Positions 23,815 to 35,415 of a stretch of 64,000 nucleotides of DNA are shown here, piece after piece. The stretch comes from Xenopus tropicalis (lineage: Eukaryota; Chordata; Amphibia; Anura; Pipidae). The stretch spans positions 148,431,045 through 148,495,044 of the forward strand of contig NC_030680.2 of assembly GCF_000004195.4 (NCBI RefSeq), given 5' to 3'. The notes beneath the pieces were generated by a model, which saw only the letters and a list, made by a program, of their open reading frames with translations, ran no database searches and had not been told where the DNA came from. How positions within the stretch are numbered: the first letter of the stretch is position 1; each line of letters opens with the position of its first letter. The position numbers and the translations under genes were made by a program.

Positions 23815-25658
23815 TATGTCTATGAAGATTTTCATTCATCCAGGTCATGGTATATCTAGTATAAATAAATCTAAAGCAACTGGACTTGCTCAGTAATCAT
23901 TGAAGACGTTTCACTACTCATCCGAGCAGCTTCTTCAGTTCAACTGACTGGTATGGGAAGTCCTCAGCATATATACTCTTCCACTAATCCAATCACAATG
24001 GCACTATGTAACTCTTCAGAAAGGTGACATCTGAAACTCACAGAGGTGTGAATGCTGTGGAGTTACTTTGAAAGGATTACCCAAGTATCATGCAACTCTT
24101 CAAAGCAGGTGTTACTTGTTAGAGTTGCATGAATGGATGTGTGAAGAGTTCTGAAACTGCCGGGGTACAGATGTTAGAACAGCATTGTATGTAGCAGACA
24201 GATGGTGTCGAAGTCCCCCGCCTCAGCAGCAGAACGAAACTCAGTCCCAACCAAGTATGTTTATTGTTAGATTTGTGCCTGAACACCACATACTTCAAAT
24301 ACAAGGACCAATTTTACAGGCAAAGACATGGCTGTGCAATGGGTTCACCAGTTTCTCCCATTGTAGCAAACTTGTATATGGAAGAAGTGGAAAGGAAGGC
24401 CCTACTCACATTCAATGGAACTACACCAAGTCACTGGTTCAGGTATGTAGATGACACGTGGGTTAAAATCAGATCCAACGAAGTGGCGGCCTTTTCAGAA
24501 CACATTAACTCAGTGGACAACAACATCAAGTTCACAAGGGAGGATGTCCATGAGAACAAACTTGCTTTTTTGGACTGTTTGATATCCATTCAAGAGGGGG
24601 GTATCTTGAAAACAGAAGTATACAGGAAACCCACTCACACGGATCAATATCTGTTGTTCGATTCCCACCATCCGCTGGAACACAAACTGGGTGTCATTAG
24701 AACTCTACACCACAGGGCGGAAAGTGTAACAACTGATACAGAGTCCAAGGACAAGGAAACATCTCAGAGGAGCACTGAAAGCTTGTGGCTACCCAGACTG
24801 GGCCTTTGTCAAAACAAGAGCAACTAAGCCCAACAGGAACACCAAAAGGAATAACCGTCCTGAGGCAGAGAGAAGGCGCAATATAGTCATCCCCTATGTA
24901 GCAGGAGTGTCGGAGAAACTCAGGAGAATTTTCAACAAACACCACATCCCTGTGTTTTTCAAACCTGGCAACACACTGAGACAAAAACTTGTACACCCAA
25001 AGGATCCAACACCAAAGGAAAAACAAAGCAATGTTGTATACGCAGTCCAGTGTAGCGAGGAGTGCACCGACCTTTACATTGGTGAGACAAAGCAACTGCT
25101 CTCCAAGCGAATGGCTCAGCATAGGAGGGCAAACACTACAGGCCAGGACTCTGCTGTCTTTCTACACCTAAAAAGACAAGGGACACTCCTTTGAAAATAG
25201 CAACGTCCAAATTTTGGACAAAGAAGGCCGCTGGTTTGAAAGAGGTGTAAAAGAGGCCATTCATGTCAAAGTGGAGAAACCATCCCTTAACAGAGGCGGG
25301 GGACTTCGACACCATCTGTCTGCTACATACAATGCTGTTCTAACATCTGTACCCCGGCAGTTTCAGAACTCTTCACACATCCATTCATGCAACTCTAACA
25401 AGTAACACCTGTTTGAAGAGTTGCATGATACTTTGGTAATCCTTTCAAAGTAACTCCACAGCATTCACACCTCTGTGAGTTTCAGATGTCCCCTTTCTGA
25501 AGAGTTACAAAGTGCCATTGTGATTGGATTAGTGGAAGAGTATATATGCTGAGGACCCATACCAGTCAGTTGAACTGAAGAAGCTGCTCGGATGAGTAGT
25601 GAAACGTCTTCAATGATTACTTAACAAGTCCAGTTGCTTTAAATTTATTTATACTAGA
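23815..25658 (+). mobile_element. Penelope-like retroelement with inverted terminal arm
   Basis: A 14-bp target duplication, taaataccaataaa, lies at 23801-23814 and 25659-25672. The body carries the 3' part of the reverse transcriptase and an endonuclease-like end. The left arm (about 23855-24224) is an inverted copy of the right arm (25293-25658), including the reversed end of the coding region. 5' truncation with an inverted extra arm is typical of Penelope elements. The left arm extends about 40 bases further (atccaggtcatgg) than the right. Confidence 0.8.
24264..25405 (+). pseudogene. Penelope-like reverse transcriptase / GIY-YIG remnant
   Basis: Two main frames continue one another. 24264-about 24755 encodes GSPVSPIVANLYMEE and RYVDDTW, the reverse transcriptase catalytic YVDD box. 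From 24907 the frame reads VVYAVQCSEECTDLYIGET, fitting the GIY-YIG-like endonuclease found at the C-terminus of Penelope elements. A frameshift separates the halves near 24755, and another near 25175 shifts the end into the frame read to 25405. The N-terminal reverse transcriptase motifs are missing. The copy is dead. Confidence 0.8.
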
Positions 25659-26682
25659 TAAATACCAATAAAATTACATTAATTGAGGCATCAGTGGGGT
25701 ATATGTTTTCAATATTTATTTCAAAGATAAACAGCTCTGTAAACAGAGAAGAGGGTCAACAAAAACAATATGAGTACTACCCCCCGCTCATTGCACATTG
25801 GCAAACTGGCAGCAGACCCGGTCCCAGAGGAGATTTAAGGGAAAATAAGTATTGCTAGTGGGAGCCTAGGCCAGGGCACTGGAGGGTCTGGTTGCTAGTC
25901 TAGAGGGACCCATGGCACCCGACTTGAAGACTCGAAAACTAGGCTTATACTTGAGTATATACAGTAAATAAAATGCACACCATGAGTAGGTGTAATAACA
26001 GAAAATTTGAAAAAATAAAACATTAAAATGATCAAAAACAGCGCAGGGGTACCTGGTAAGGGGGATCAAACTCCCAAGAGAGAAAAAAAGTCAGCAAACA
26101 ATTGCACTACTGGGTTATAACTCACGGGGAATGCTGGATTATATATTAGATTCCTGAACCGCTATAACTCAGATATCACTAAAAAAGTGGCTAAAAGATC
26201 CTGCCATCAATGTGTGAAATCCCACCAAACCCACGCACATTCCATACAGTGACCCAATACCCCGCTCACCAGTAATGAGTCTCAGTGGCAAAAAATGGGT
26301 CCAACCTGCCCCTCATGCAAACAACTCCCCAGTGCCCAAGTGCTGACAAAGAAAAGCTACCCATCGGGTAAATAATAAAACAGAGAGACCCTGCCTGATT
26401 TCAAACTAAAAGGCGCCTAGTAATTGTATAATTGGCTGTGTGTAATGGGCCTGAGGTAACTGGTACAGGCCTGGGAGGGAGGAGTCACCAGCTGGGGGGA
26501 GGGGCTCTCTCTGCCAAGGAAGCAGGAAGTAGAGTGTGAGGCAGTTGCTGAGGAGAGCCAAGTCTCATGGGCACATTCTCCTCCCCAAACCAACCTGTTA
26601 TGGTAAAACATTACATGCAGAAAAAAAGTATTTAAAATAAAAACAAAAAAAGATGCCTTACTGAGGGTGTGATTGACACTAT

Positions 26683-26994
26683 GGGGCACATTTACAAAAG
26701 CACGAACGCTCCGAGCGTATTTTCGACTATTTTTTCGGGCGTCCGCACGACTTTTTCGTACGGCGCACGACTTTTTCGGACGTTTGCATGAAACAATCGG
26801 AAAGGTTTTACCACTGTTTACAATTGTTTGGTACGAAAATTTCGTGACTTTCAGATTGCCAATACGATATTATCGTGAATAATACGATTTTTTCGAAAGC
26901 ATTTTTGTGATATTTGCGATCTTCCGAAATTTTCGTTTCCAATACGATTTTTTCCCATTCGTGATTCGGATTCGTGGATTAGTAAATGTGCCCC
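26683..26994. mobile_element. Palindromic MITE, ggggcacatttac termini
   Basis: The ends ggggcacatttac and gtaaatgtgcccc are perfectly complementary over 13 bases. TAT flanks each side, consistent with a 3-bp target duplication as in PIF/Harbinger elements. The interior is rich in ttttcg-type sequence. Confidence 0.7.
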
Positions 26995-28160
26995 TATGCC
27001 TGCTAGGCCGTCTGATTTCTACCCAGCATCTGATTTTGTTGGTTACCTGTCTCTCTGCCCACATCCTTTATAAAAAATAGCCTGCAGTTTAAGGACGCTA
27101 AGTGAGGCAGGAAGGGCTGTAGGCATCACAGATCTCTGCAATTTCCTTTCCACCTGTCAACTCCCCTGATATTAGTCAATAAAAAGCATTATTTTGGACA
27201 GAAATGGGGCAGTAATAGGCAAACTCAGCACCAAATAACTCACTTGAATAGTTTAATGGCAAGGTCTGTGCCATATTTGTCACAATTTGTCACAGTAGAA
27301 GATGAATAAGAGCTTAAACAGAAAGATAAGCAATGAGAAGTGAAAATAACATTGAATGTGCAAAGGTGATCTGCTTTTTGTTGCCAGGGTCACTGGCCAA
27401 GAACTACCAGAGAGCATTTTCAGTTGTAGGCTAAAAAATCCAAATAGAAAAAACAGCAATTAAAATTCATAGTGCTTCTCTAAGCATTTTTGCACTTTAC
27501 AATCCGTTTCTATTTTTAGTGGTTTCTCATTAGTGGTTTAGTGAGATATTTTCATGTTCAGACTGCCAATACCAGTCAAGATGGTTCATCATAGAGTCAG
27601 CAGCCCCAGGGTTAACTGAATAACGGAAACGCACAGACATCACTGACACTCAACGTGAGCTCCTTAGAGAGCTGCTGAGCTGAATTTAGCAGTTCAACTG
27701 TACAAACCTGCTAAAATCTCAGAAACCGATAAAAATTAAAAATGGAATTGAACTGCAAATGTGCTCAGAGAACCAAAATAATTTTACATCAGTTTTATTT
27801 TTGGCTTTAAGTCAGCCCATGTATGACGACTTTTGGCCTCCCCAAATAAAATAATCACCTTCTGCCTATGCCAAGTCTGTGTTACCCTGTTATATACGGA
27901 CTGACTGCTTTAGTGGGGCTTGGGCTTTGTGGCAGTGAGTCTGCCGGGCAACCAGCTGTTCTGGTGAAGCAAAACTGTCAGTTACTGTTACTTTTCTTTT
28001 GCACTGTTACAACTTATTTCCATCTTGGAACCCTTCATTGTGAATAAAACAGATGGATATTGTTTAAAGTTACCCTGGGTAAAGTTACTTTCTTTTATTT
28101 TACTTTAAAGACGTTATTGCCAAGGCTGCCATTTGAGTGAATTCCCACAATATTTTAGGA
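26995..28160. other. Intergenic stretch, nothing recognised
   Basis: AT-rich sequence without a convincing open frame or array. I see no gene in it. Confidence 0.4.
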
Positions 28161-28723
28161 GGGGATGTTCCCATGGATATTTTCAATATATAAATCAGGC
28201 ATGTTAAACCTGCAGCCCCCCCAGCCAGGCCAGGATTTGTGGGAAGGACACAAAGGCCCAATCCTCAGGTGGCAAGTTGTCAGTAGTGGCAGGTTGCCCT
28301 TATATTATGGTGGCTCGTGGGCGCACCTTGTGTGTATCACTAGTCTAGGAAATCAAAGAACTGAGCTGGGGTCCCACCCAGCCCCCAGTGTGGTTCCTTT
28401 GTATCTAATACAAGCAGTGGGAGGATTTTGTCCATTATTCTTTACAGCATTCCATGACTGTCTTTGCTTTATATATCTATAAACACCTGCATTGTTGTGT
28501 CTCAGTTGGCTGCAGATTATTGGTTGTGCTGACAAGCTGAAATCCATCTCCCATAGACAACACAAATTTTTATTTCAGGACGAAAGACGGGTTGGATATT
28601 GTATTCAATACATAGAAGTGTATTAAACTGTACAAGAGCCAGAATTTGGATGCATGGTATTGTATACAACATGATACAGAACTTTCTATTGCTAGAGTTT
28701 AAGAAAGGTGCAGAAGTGACGTA

Positions 28724-28861
28724 CAGGGTGGGACTGGGCCGATGGGACACTGGGTAAATACCCAATGGGAGTGTGTGGGGACCACGGTGGGGGTCCCTTG
28801 GGGGGCCAGGGCCCCTGCAGTAGCGGCACCAGTGGGCCCTGCACCCCCCAGTCCGACCCTG
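28724..28861. mobile_element. hAT-type MITE (cagngtcngactggg family), copy 4
   Basis: A short 138-bp copy with ends cagggtgggactgggc and cagtccgaccctg. A perfect 8-bp duplication, gtgacgta, lies at 28716-28723 and 28862-28869. It has the cleanest target duplication of the four copies, so it is probably the youngest. Confidence 0.85.
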
Positions 28862-29279
28862 GTGACGTACAATAAATGCACCTACAAACTGTGATCCAGG
28901 TGGAGCTTGCGGAATGCTTGTGTAGCTATGGAGGCAGCAATTGCTGCGTTGCTTACAAAAATAAAAGTAGAAATATATATATATATATAGCGGTGTAACT
29001 ATAGAGAGTGCAGACCCCACCCACCACCACAAGGAGGCCCAGGGGAGTAGGGGATTGCAGGTAACCTGTGACACATGTAAAATTGGGGTTGCACCTCAAA
29101 TAATGTGTGTATTGTGGATCACCTGTAACTCCGTGGAGGGCCAGGACCCCTTAGTTATGGCCCAGGCAGAAAAAAAGAAAGCTGTGTCTTAGAGTAGAAT
29201 TTGCCATTTAGTTAGAACATAAAATGGTCTGAATACCTTTCCAAGGCACTGTATATAATACACAGTTGGGTCATTTCCC

Positions 29280-29511
29280 TATGGGACCAAACTGTAAATG
29301 ATATCCTTATAAACGGTGCTTAGTGATGTCTTCAGATATAATCAGAGCTTAGTGATGTCATTTCTGTCACATGACTCATTTAAACTTGTGTATTATAATA
29401 AATAAAGTACCCCCTGTTGTAAAATATAAGGATATTAGAAGTCACGTCGGAGTTTTATGACCTGTATGAAAGCACAAGGTTGAAGGCCTGGAACTCCTTG
29501 GAACACGATAT
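29280..29511. mobile_element. MITE, family E, next to inverted 71-bp array
   Basis: Shares tgtcacatgactcatttaaa, cttgtgtattataataaata and aaagtaccccctgttgtaaaa, in reverse order, with the element at 16063-16250. Confidence 0.6.
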
Positions 29512-30118
29512 ATCCCTATATGTTACAATAGGGGGTACTTTATTCACTATATATTATAAGGAACTCCTCGGGGGCTTATAATATCCCTATATGTTACAAT
29601 AGGGGGTACTTTATTCACTATATATTATAAGGAACTCCTCGGGGACTTATAATATCCCTATATGTTACAATAGGGGGTACTTTATTCACTATATATTACA
29701 AGGAACTCCTCGGGGACTTATAATATCCCTATATGTTACAATAGGGGGCACTTTATTCACTATATATTATAAGGAACTCCTCGGGAGCTTATAATATCCC
29801 TATATGTTACAATAGGGGGCACTTTATTCACTATATATTATAAGGAACTCCTCGGGGACTTATAATATCCCTATATGTTACAATAGGGGGCACTTTATTC
29901 ACTATATATTATAAGGAACTCCTCGGGGACTTATAATATCCCTATATGTTACAATAGGGGGCACTTTATTCACTATATATTATAAGGAACCCCTCGGGGC
30001 TTATAATATCCCTATATGTTACAATAGGGGGTACTTTATTCACTATATATTATAAGGAACTCCTCGGGGGCTTATAATATCCCTATATGTTACAATAGGG
30101 GGTACTTTTTTCACTATA
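29512..30118 (-). repeat. Minisatellite, 71-bp unit, about 8.5 copies, inverted
   Basis: Reads tatccctatatgttacaata ... ataaggaactcctcgg, the reverse complement of the array at 15045-16062. It lies between the ankyrin-ROC gene and sco2. Confidence 0.93.
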
Positions 30119-30257
30119 TAATATATATACGCTTTCTATAGCACCAGTGTCATGCTGCACCATACATGGTCCCTCCTGAGCAAGTGATGTAGCTTTCTGT
30201 CATCCAATTTAGGGGCAATGTCTTGTCAAACCATATTAATAAGGTATCCCAAACTCA

Positions 30258-30428
30258 AAAAAATTTTTTTATTCAAATATCCATATTAAAAACATACAGA
30301 CCCTGTAATGCTACAACTTACACGTTTCATACCCTTCTGATAGTCATAGCCAGTTTTAACGCATTAGGCGGAACATTACGAGGTCTGTATTTTTTTAATA
30401 TGGATATATGGAATAAAACACATTTTCA
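30258..30428. mobile_element. Short palindromic element downstream of sco2
   Basis: The arm tattcaaatatccatattaa with catacagaccctgtaatg pairs with cattacgaggtctgtat and ttaatatggatatatggaata. Its left arm contains tttatt (30268-30273), an AATAAA on the minus strand that could serve as the sco2 polyadenylation signal 270 bases after the stop. Confidence 0.55.
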
Positions 30429-30542
30429 AAAAACATTTTTGTTTGTAGATATGCCCTTTAATCTGGGGGTAGTATTCTATTAACCCTCGCCCTTTTTTGA
30501 CTGGCCATTTATAACCTCTATTATCAACAAAGCAAGGTCTTG

Positions 30543-31412
30543 TCACCCAAAGATTGATGTGTAAGTCTGCATGTGTCTTCTCACACTGTCGGCTATTTCC
30601 TGGTCAGTCTTGCCCCGGCTGTAGTAATCTGTAAATAGTCCGTCTGGATTGAGCAGGTAGATCATAATGGTATGATCCACAATGTAATCATTGTCCTCAT
30701 CTTTGGGCCCTGTGCTGTAGTAAACCCGATACGCTTTTGCCACTTCCTTCACCTGCTCAGTGCTCCCCGTAAGCCCCAGAAGTCTCGGGTGGAAGTCGCT
30801 CACATACTTGGCGAGGGCTGCCACACTGTCACGCTCTGGGTCTACTGTGATGAACACAGGCAAAACATGGGGCAGTGCCGGATCCTTGTCCAGCAAAGAA
30901 ACAGCAGAACTTAGCTTCTCCAGCTCATCGGGGCAAATATCCGGACAATGAGTGAAGCCAAAGTACAACAGGACCCAATTATCCCTTAGAAAGCTCTTTG
31001 TTCGGGGCTGACCAGTGTGATCCACTAGGCTGAAATCTCCTTGTCCCACCGCAAGAGTCTGAAGCTGCTGGATACGCTGCAATTTCTGCTGTTCCTGTTT
31101 CTCCCATCGCAGATAAAGCCAAATGCCCAGAGCAGCCCCACCAATAATGCAGCTCACAGCGACTCTGGCACGTAAGGGAACAGAAGGGGGCCTGGAGTCC
31201 GACTGCTGCTTCTGGTAATGGCAAGGAGATATGGAAAATGCTTTGCTAGGGGGGACACGCCTTGGGATGGAAGGAGGACCTCTACTCAAGGCATTCCAGA
31301 CTGCACCACTGGTGAAGAAGGAAGAGAATGTTCTGTGGCACGCGCACCTCACTCCCATATACATCCTGCGGAACGGAAGGAAAGTATCTTTAGTACAAAT
31401 AATCAAAGCCAT
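30543..31412 (-). CDS. sco2: Cytochrome c oxidase assembly copper chaperone SCO2
   Basis: A single open exon of 289 residues. SCO proteins sit in the mitochondrial inner membrane and deliver copper to the CuA site of COX2. Seen here: a basic, Ser/Arg-rich N-terminus (about 1-80) fitting a mitochondrial presequence; one membrane segment (about 84-101, [18 protein letters not shown]); and a thioredoxin-like domain with the copper-binding CPDIC (C156, C160) in [18 protein letters not shown] and the third ligand H247 in DYIVDHT. It resembles SCO2 more than SCO1: [17 protein letters not shown] and DSVRRHM are SCO2-like, and vertebrate SCO2 coding sequence is usually uninterrupted. An in-frame TGA lies two codons before the ATG, so the start is the first available; M17 or M19 are later alternatives. 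It is slightly longer than human SCO2 (266). It is transcribed opposite to both neighbours. Confidence 0.95.
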   Translation of the reverse strand: MALIICTKDTFLPFRRMYMGVRCACHRTFSSFFTSGAVWNALSRGPPSIPRRVPPSKAFSISPCHYQKQQSDSRPPSVPLRARVAVSCIIGGAALGIWLYLRWEKQEQQKLQRIQQLQTLAVGQGDFSLVDHTGQPRTKSFLRDNWVLLYFGFTHCPDICPDELEKLSSAVSLLDKDPALPHVLPVFITVDPERDSVAALAKYVSDFHPRLLGLTGSTEQVKEVAKAYRVYYSTGPKDEDNDYIVDHTIMIYLLNPDGLFTDYYSRGKTDQEIADSVRRHMQTYTSIFG

Positions 31413-31679
31413 GAATCATGGTGCTTATGGAACAAGTAACAAAGGGTGTAAGAGTTGTCTAGGGCAGAAAATAAAGCTTCAGCTCATATATATGCACTAT
31501 GGCAGAACCCTCTACATTCTGTATGAGAATAATATTTCTCATTAAAGGGAAACTGCCATGATGTTTATGGGGTACTTTTGACACTGTTACATAGCAAATA
31601 ATTCACTCTGCCATTTAACCTTTCATTCTTGAACCAACAAATGTATTTGTAGCTGTAATATTGGTGTGTAGGTGCCATC

Positions 31680-32345
31680 TCAGTGCCTTGTGCCTGAGTC
31701 TGAGCTTTCAGCCAGCGCTACACATTAGAACTGCTTTCAGCTAAGCTATTGTTTCTCCTACTCCCACGTAACTGGAGGAGTCCCAAGCCGGACTTGGATT
31801 TCTTACTATTGAGTGCTATTCTGATCCCTACTGGGAGCTGCTATCTTGCTCCCTTCCCATTGTTCTGCTGATCGGCTGCTGGGGGTGAGGGGGGGGGGAT
31901 ATCACTCCAACTTGCAGCGCAGCAGTAAAGTGTGCCTGAGTCTGAGCTTTCAGAAGGAGCCAGCGCTACACATTAGAACTGCTTTCAGCTAACCTATTGT
32001 TTCTCCTACTCCCATGTAACTGGAGGAGTCCCAAGCCGGACTTGGATTTCTTACTATTGAGTGCTATTCTGATCCCTACTGGGAGCTGCTATCTTGCTCC
32101 CTTCCCATTGTTCTGCTGATCGGCTGCTGGGGGTGAGGGGGGTGGATATCACTCCAACTTGCAGCGCAGCAGTAAAGTGTGCCTGAGTCTGAGCTTTCAG
32201 CCAGCGCTACACATTAGAACTGCTTTCAGCTAACCTATTGTTTCTCCTACTCCCATGTAACTGGAGGAGTCCCAAGACGGACTTGGATTTCTTACTATTG
32301 AGTGCTATTCTGATACCTACTGGGAGCTGCTATCTTGCTCCCTTC
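31680..32345. repeat. Tandem duplication, about 245-bp unit, 2.7 copies
   Basis: The blocks tgtgcctgagtctgagctttcag, aactgctttcagctaa and tgggagctgctatcttgctcc recur near 31689, 31931 and 32179. Copies differ by small indels (for example an aaggag insertion near 31957). It lies upstream of sco2. Confidence 0.85.
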
Positions 32346-32849
32346 CCATTGTTCTGCATATGTTCTACAACAAACGCATTCTTGCTCTAGAACAGTGCTC
32401 AGCAGGCATTTAGCCCCTAGATGATCCAACAATATTAAGCACAGCAAATCCATTTTCCAGCAAAAAGTCACCTTGGCTTTCAAGCTTTCTGAAAAACAAA
32501 GGTGTTATTTAAAGGACAAGGAACCCCTAAGGAAGACAATGGCCCATGTGTTGGGACCCATTTTGAATAGTCCATATGCAATTCCAAGCATTTAAAAAAT
32601 ACTCAATTCTTCCATTAGCACTACAGCAGGTACTCATTAGGCACACATTTAATTTAATGGGTTTCCTTGTCCTTTAATGTGTGTTCAACATGCTAAAGGG
32701 GCAATACGTCTATAGAACTGCTGGTTCTGCAAACACACCCTTACCTTTGTGTATGTGAAGTTCTGCTCGCAAGTACCTTTCCGGGGGAGAACCAGACAAA
32801 TTGCCTGTGTCTGCTCTCTCTCTCTCAGCTGTAATTAATGGAAAGGTAC

Positions 32850-33080
32850 ATGAGAAATCACCCTAACCCGAGAAGTCACTGAGGGGTTCTGTGCCCCCCA
32901 TATAAAGGCACAAGGCTGCAGGCTGAGTTATACAGGGAACTCTGAGTATCACTCATGTATTATAAGGGATAATGTACCCCCTACTGTAAATGATAAGGAT
33001 ATTAGCAGTCACTGAGGGGCTCTGTACCCATATAAAGGCACAAGGCTGCAGGCTGAGTTGGGGGAGGTGATGTCTACCAC
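32850..33080. mobile_element. MITE fragment, family E-like
   Basis: Contains tataaaggcacaaggctgca twice and ataatgtaccccctactgta. It is related to the sequence that ends the window (63640-64000), in the opposite orientation. Confidence 0.5.
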
Positions 33081-33189
33081 TCCTATACCACACACAGGTG
33101 TAATGAGCAAGCTGGGACACTTACTAAAAAGGGACAAAAAATAAACGCTGTGCATAGTGAGGCGAAAACATTTTTTGACCACACCCCCT

Positions 33190-34214
33190 AATAATTTGTA
33201 GAGTGTAAGCTCTTTTGGGCAGGGCTCTCTTCCCCTCTTGTATCGGTTACTGATTGCTTTATATGTTACTCCTTGTAGAGTGTAAGCTCTTTTGGGCAGG
33301 GCTCCCTTCCCCTCCTGTATCGGTTACTGATTGCTTTATATGTTACTCCTTGTAGAGTGTAAGCTCTTTTGGGCAGGGCTCTCTTCCCCTCTTGTATCGG
33401 TTACTGATTGCTTTATATGTTACTCCTTGTAGAGTGTAAGCTCTTTTGGGCAGGGCTCTCTTCCCCTCTTGTATCGGTTACTGATTGCTTTATATGTTAC
33501 TCCTTGTAGAGTGTAAGCTCTTTTGGGCAGGGCTCTCTTCCCCTCTTGTATCGGTTACTGATTGCTTTATATGTTACTCCTTGTAGAGTGTAAGCTCTTT
33601 TGGGCAGGGCTCTCTTCCCCTCCTGTATCGGTTACTGATTGCTTTATATGTTACTCCTTGTAGAGTGTAAGCTCTTTTGGGCAGGGCTCCCTTCCCCTCC
33701 TGTATCGGTTACTGATTGCTTTATATGTTACTCCTTGTAGAGTGTAAGCTCTTTTGGGCAGGGCTCTCTTCCCCTCCTGTATCGGTTATTGATTGCTTTA
33801 TATGTTACTCCTTGTAGAGTGTAAGCTCTTTTGGGCAGGGCTCCCTTCCCCTCCTGTATCGGTTACTGATTGCTTTATATGTTACTCCTTGTAGAGTGTA
33901 AGCTCTTTTGGGCAGGGCTCCCTTCCCCTCTTGTATCGGTTATTGATTGCTTTATATGTTACTCCTTGTAGAGTGTAAGCTCTTTTGGGCAGGGTTCCCT
34001 TCCCCTCCTGTATCGGTTACTGATTGCTTTATATGTTACTCCTTGTAGAGTGTAAGCTCTTTTGGGCAGGACTCTCTTCCCCTCCTGTATCGGTTACTGA
34101 TTGCTTTATATGTTACTCTGTATGTCCAATGTATGAAACCCACCTATTGTACAGCGCTGCGGGATATGTTGGCGCTTTATAAATAAATGTTAATAATAAT
34201 AATAATAATAATAA
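33190..34214 (+). repeat. LINE 3' tail with 77-bp minisatellite, about 12 copies
   Basis: Tandem units (gtagagtgtaagctcttttg ... atatgttactcctt) are followed by a LINE-like 3' end (gtacagcgctgcgggatatg, ttggcgctttataaataaat, then taataataat). The unit core tgtaagctcttttgggcaggg resembles the 3' UTR of the LINE tail at 2248-2734 (gttagctcttgcgagcaggg). It is the mirror image of the array at 12149-13548. Confidence 0.88.
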
Positions 34215-34561
34215 TCATTCCCATTTGACTAAATTTGGCAGATTATATAAAGTTTGAACACATGTCTGGGGGTTTGGGGGGTTTTATGTGTAATTACAGT
34301 TTTGCTAATGAAGGTGAATTTGCCCTTTAAGCTGTGAGTCTCAGTTCCCCCAAGAGAGCTGTTTAGCTTATTAGTTACAGTTGTATCTCAGTGCAGGGGG
34401 TGAGTATTCTGGGCTCTGCCAAAAGCTACTTATATAATTACGTTTGAGAAACTTTGTATCTTTTTTGGGGTTCAGTGCAGGAGAGGAAAGGGAAATGAGG
34501 GCTTTTTCAATGGGGACTGCGGCCTGAGCTGTTACAGGACAGTTGGGAGGAATAGAACTCA

Positions 34562-35009
34562 CATGGGATCCGGGCACCACACTCCTTCCCCTTGTCTGTC
34601 TCTCCTCTCTGCAGCCCAGCTTCCGGCTTAGCTGGTCACATGCTCCCTCTACGGGTGCCTGACTGGGACAAACCTCTCAGCAACGCACAATCCCAGTGCA
34701 GAAACGTACCAAGCAGTGTTTCATGTACAGTAACGCTATGGCCCCAAAAAACTGCTATTGAGACAATTAGTATTTAATCCACAGGGAACAAAATTTGAAA
34801 ATATGGAAAGGCTCACGTTGGTACAATTCCTCAGGGGTTCTAAATCGGTATATGAAACACTGCTTCATGCGCTTCTGTAATGGGAATGTGCCATTTTGGG
34901 AGGTTTGTCCCAGTGAGGCACCAGTAGAGGGAGCATGTAACCAGCTAAGCAGGAAGCCGGGCTGTAGAGAGGAGTGGGAGGAGCTTAAGCTGTGCATGGA
35001 TCCCATGTG
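34562..35009. mobile_element. Palindromic element upstream of rpp14
   Basis: The left arm (catgggatccgggca, gcttagctggtcacatgctc) is complementary to the right arm (gagcatgtaaccagctaagc, catggatcccatg), with arms of about 110 bases. The right arm and its flank match 2990-3210. Any untranslated rpp14 exon here is unproven. Confidence 0.6.
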
Positions 35010-35109
35010 AGTATGTACCAGTAGGAGTGGGAAATGCCTGGGTTCCAATCACTGCCCAATCATTGTTTTCTCTTTATCTTCTGAAGGAAACAGCACTGAG
35101 CCCATAGGG

Positions 35110-35415
35110 CAGGGATCCCCAACCTTTAATACCCATGAGCCACATTCAAATGGAAAAAGGGTTGGGGAGCAACACAAGCATAAAAGAAGTTCCGGGGGTG
35201 CCAATAAGAGCTATGGTTGGCTATTTGGTAGCCCCTATGGGGACTGGCAGCCTACAGAAGGCTCTTTGTGACATTAAATTGGGTTTTTATGGAATATAAA
35301 CTTGCCCCCAAGTCAGTAATTCAAAAATAACTCCCTGGTTTGGGGGCACTGAGAGCAACATCCAAGGGGTTGGGGAGCAACATGTTACCCCTGAGCCACT
35401 GGTTGGGGATCCCTG
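35110..35415. mobile_element. hAT-type MITE, family D, copy 2
   Basis: The ends cagggatccccaacc and ggttggggatccctg are perfect inverted repeats. A perfect 8-bp duplication, ccataggg, lies at 35102-35109 and 35416-35423. Confidence 0.88.

Larger units (their letters stand above)
23661..25964. mobile_element. Non-autonomous DNA transposon split by a Penelope-like element
   Basis: The outer termini gtatatactcgagtataagcc (left) and ggcttatacttgagtatatac (right) are inverted repeats with one difference. The body is interrupted at taaataccaataaa, which is repeated on both sides of the inner element. The reconstructed outer element is about 450 bases and non-coding. I do not name the superfamily. 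Confidence 0.65.
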
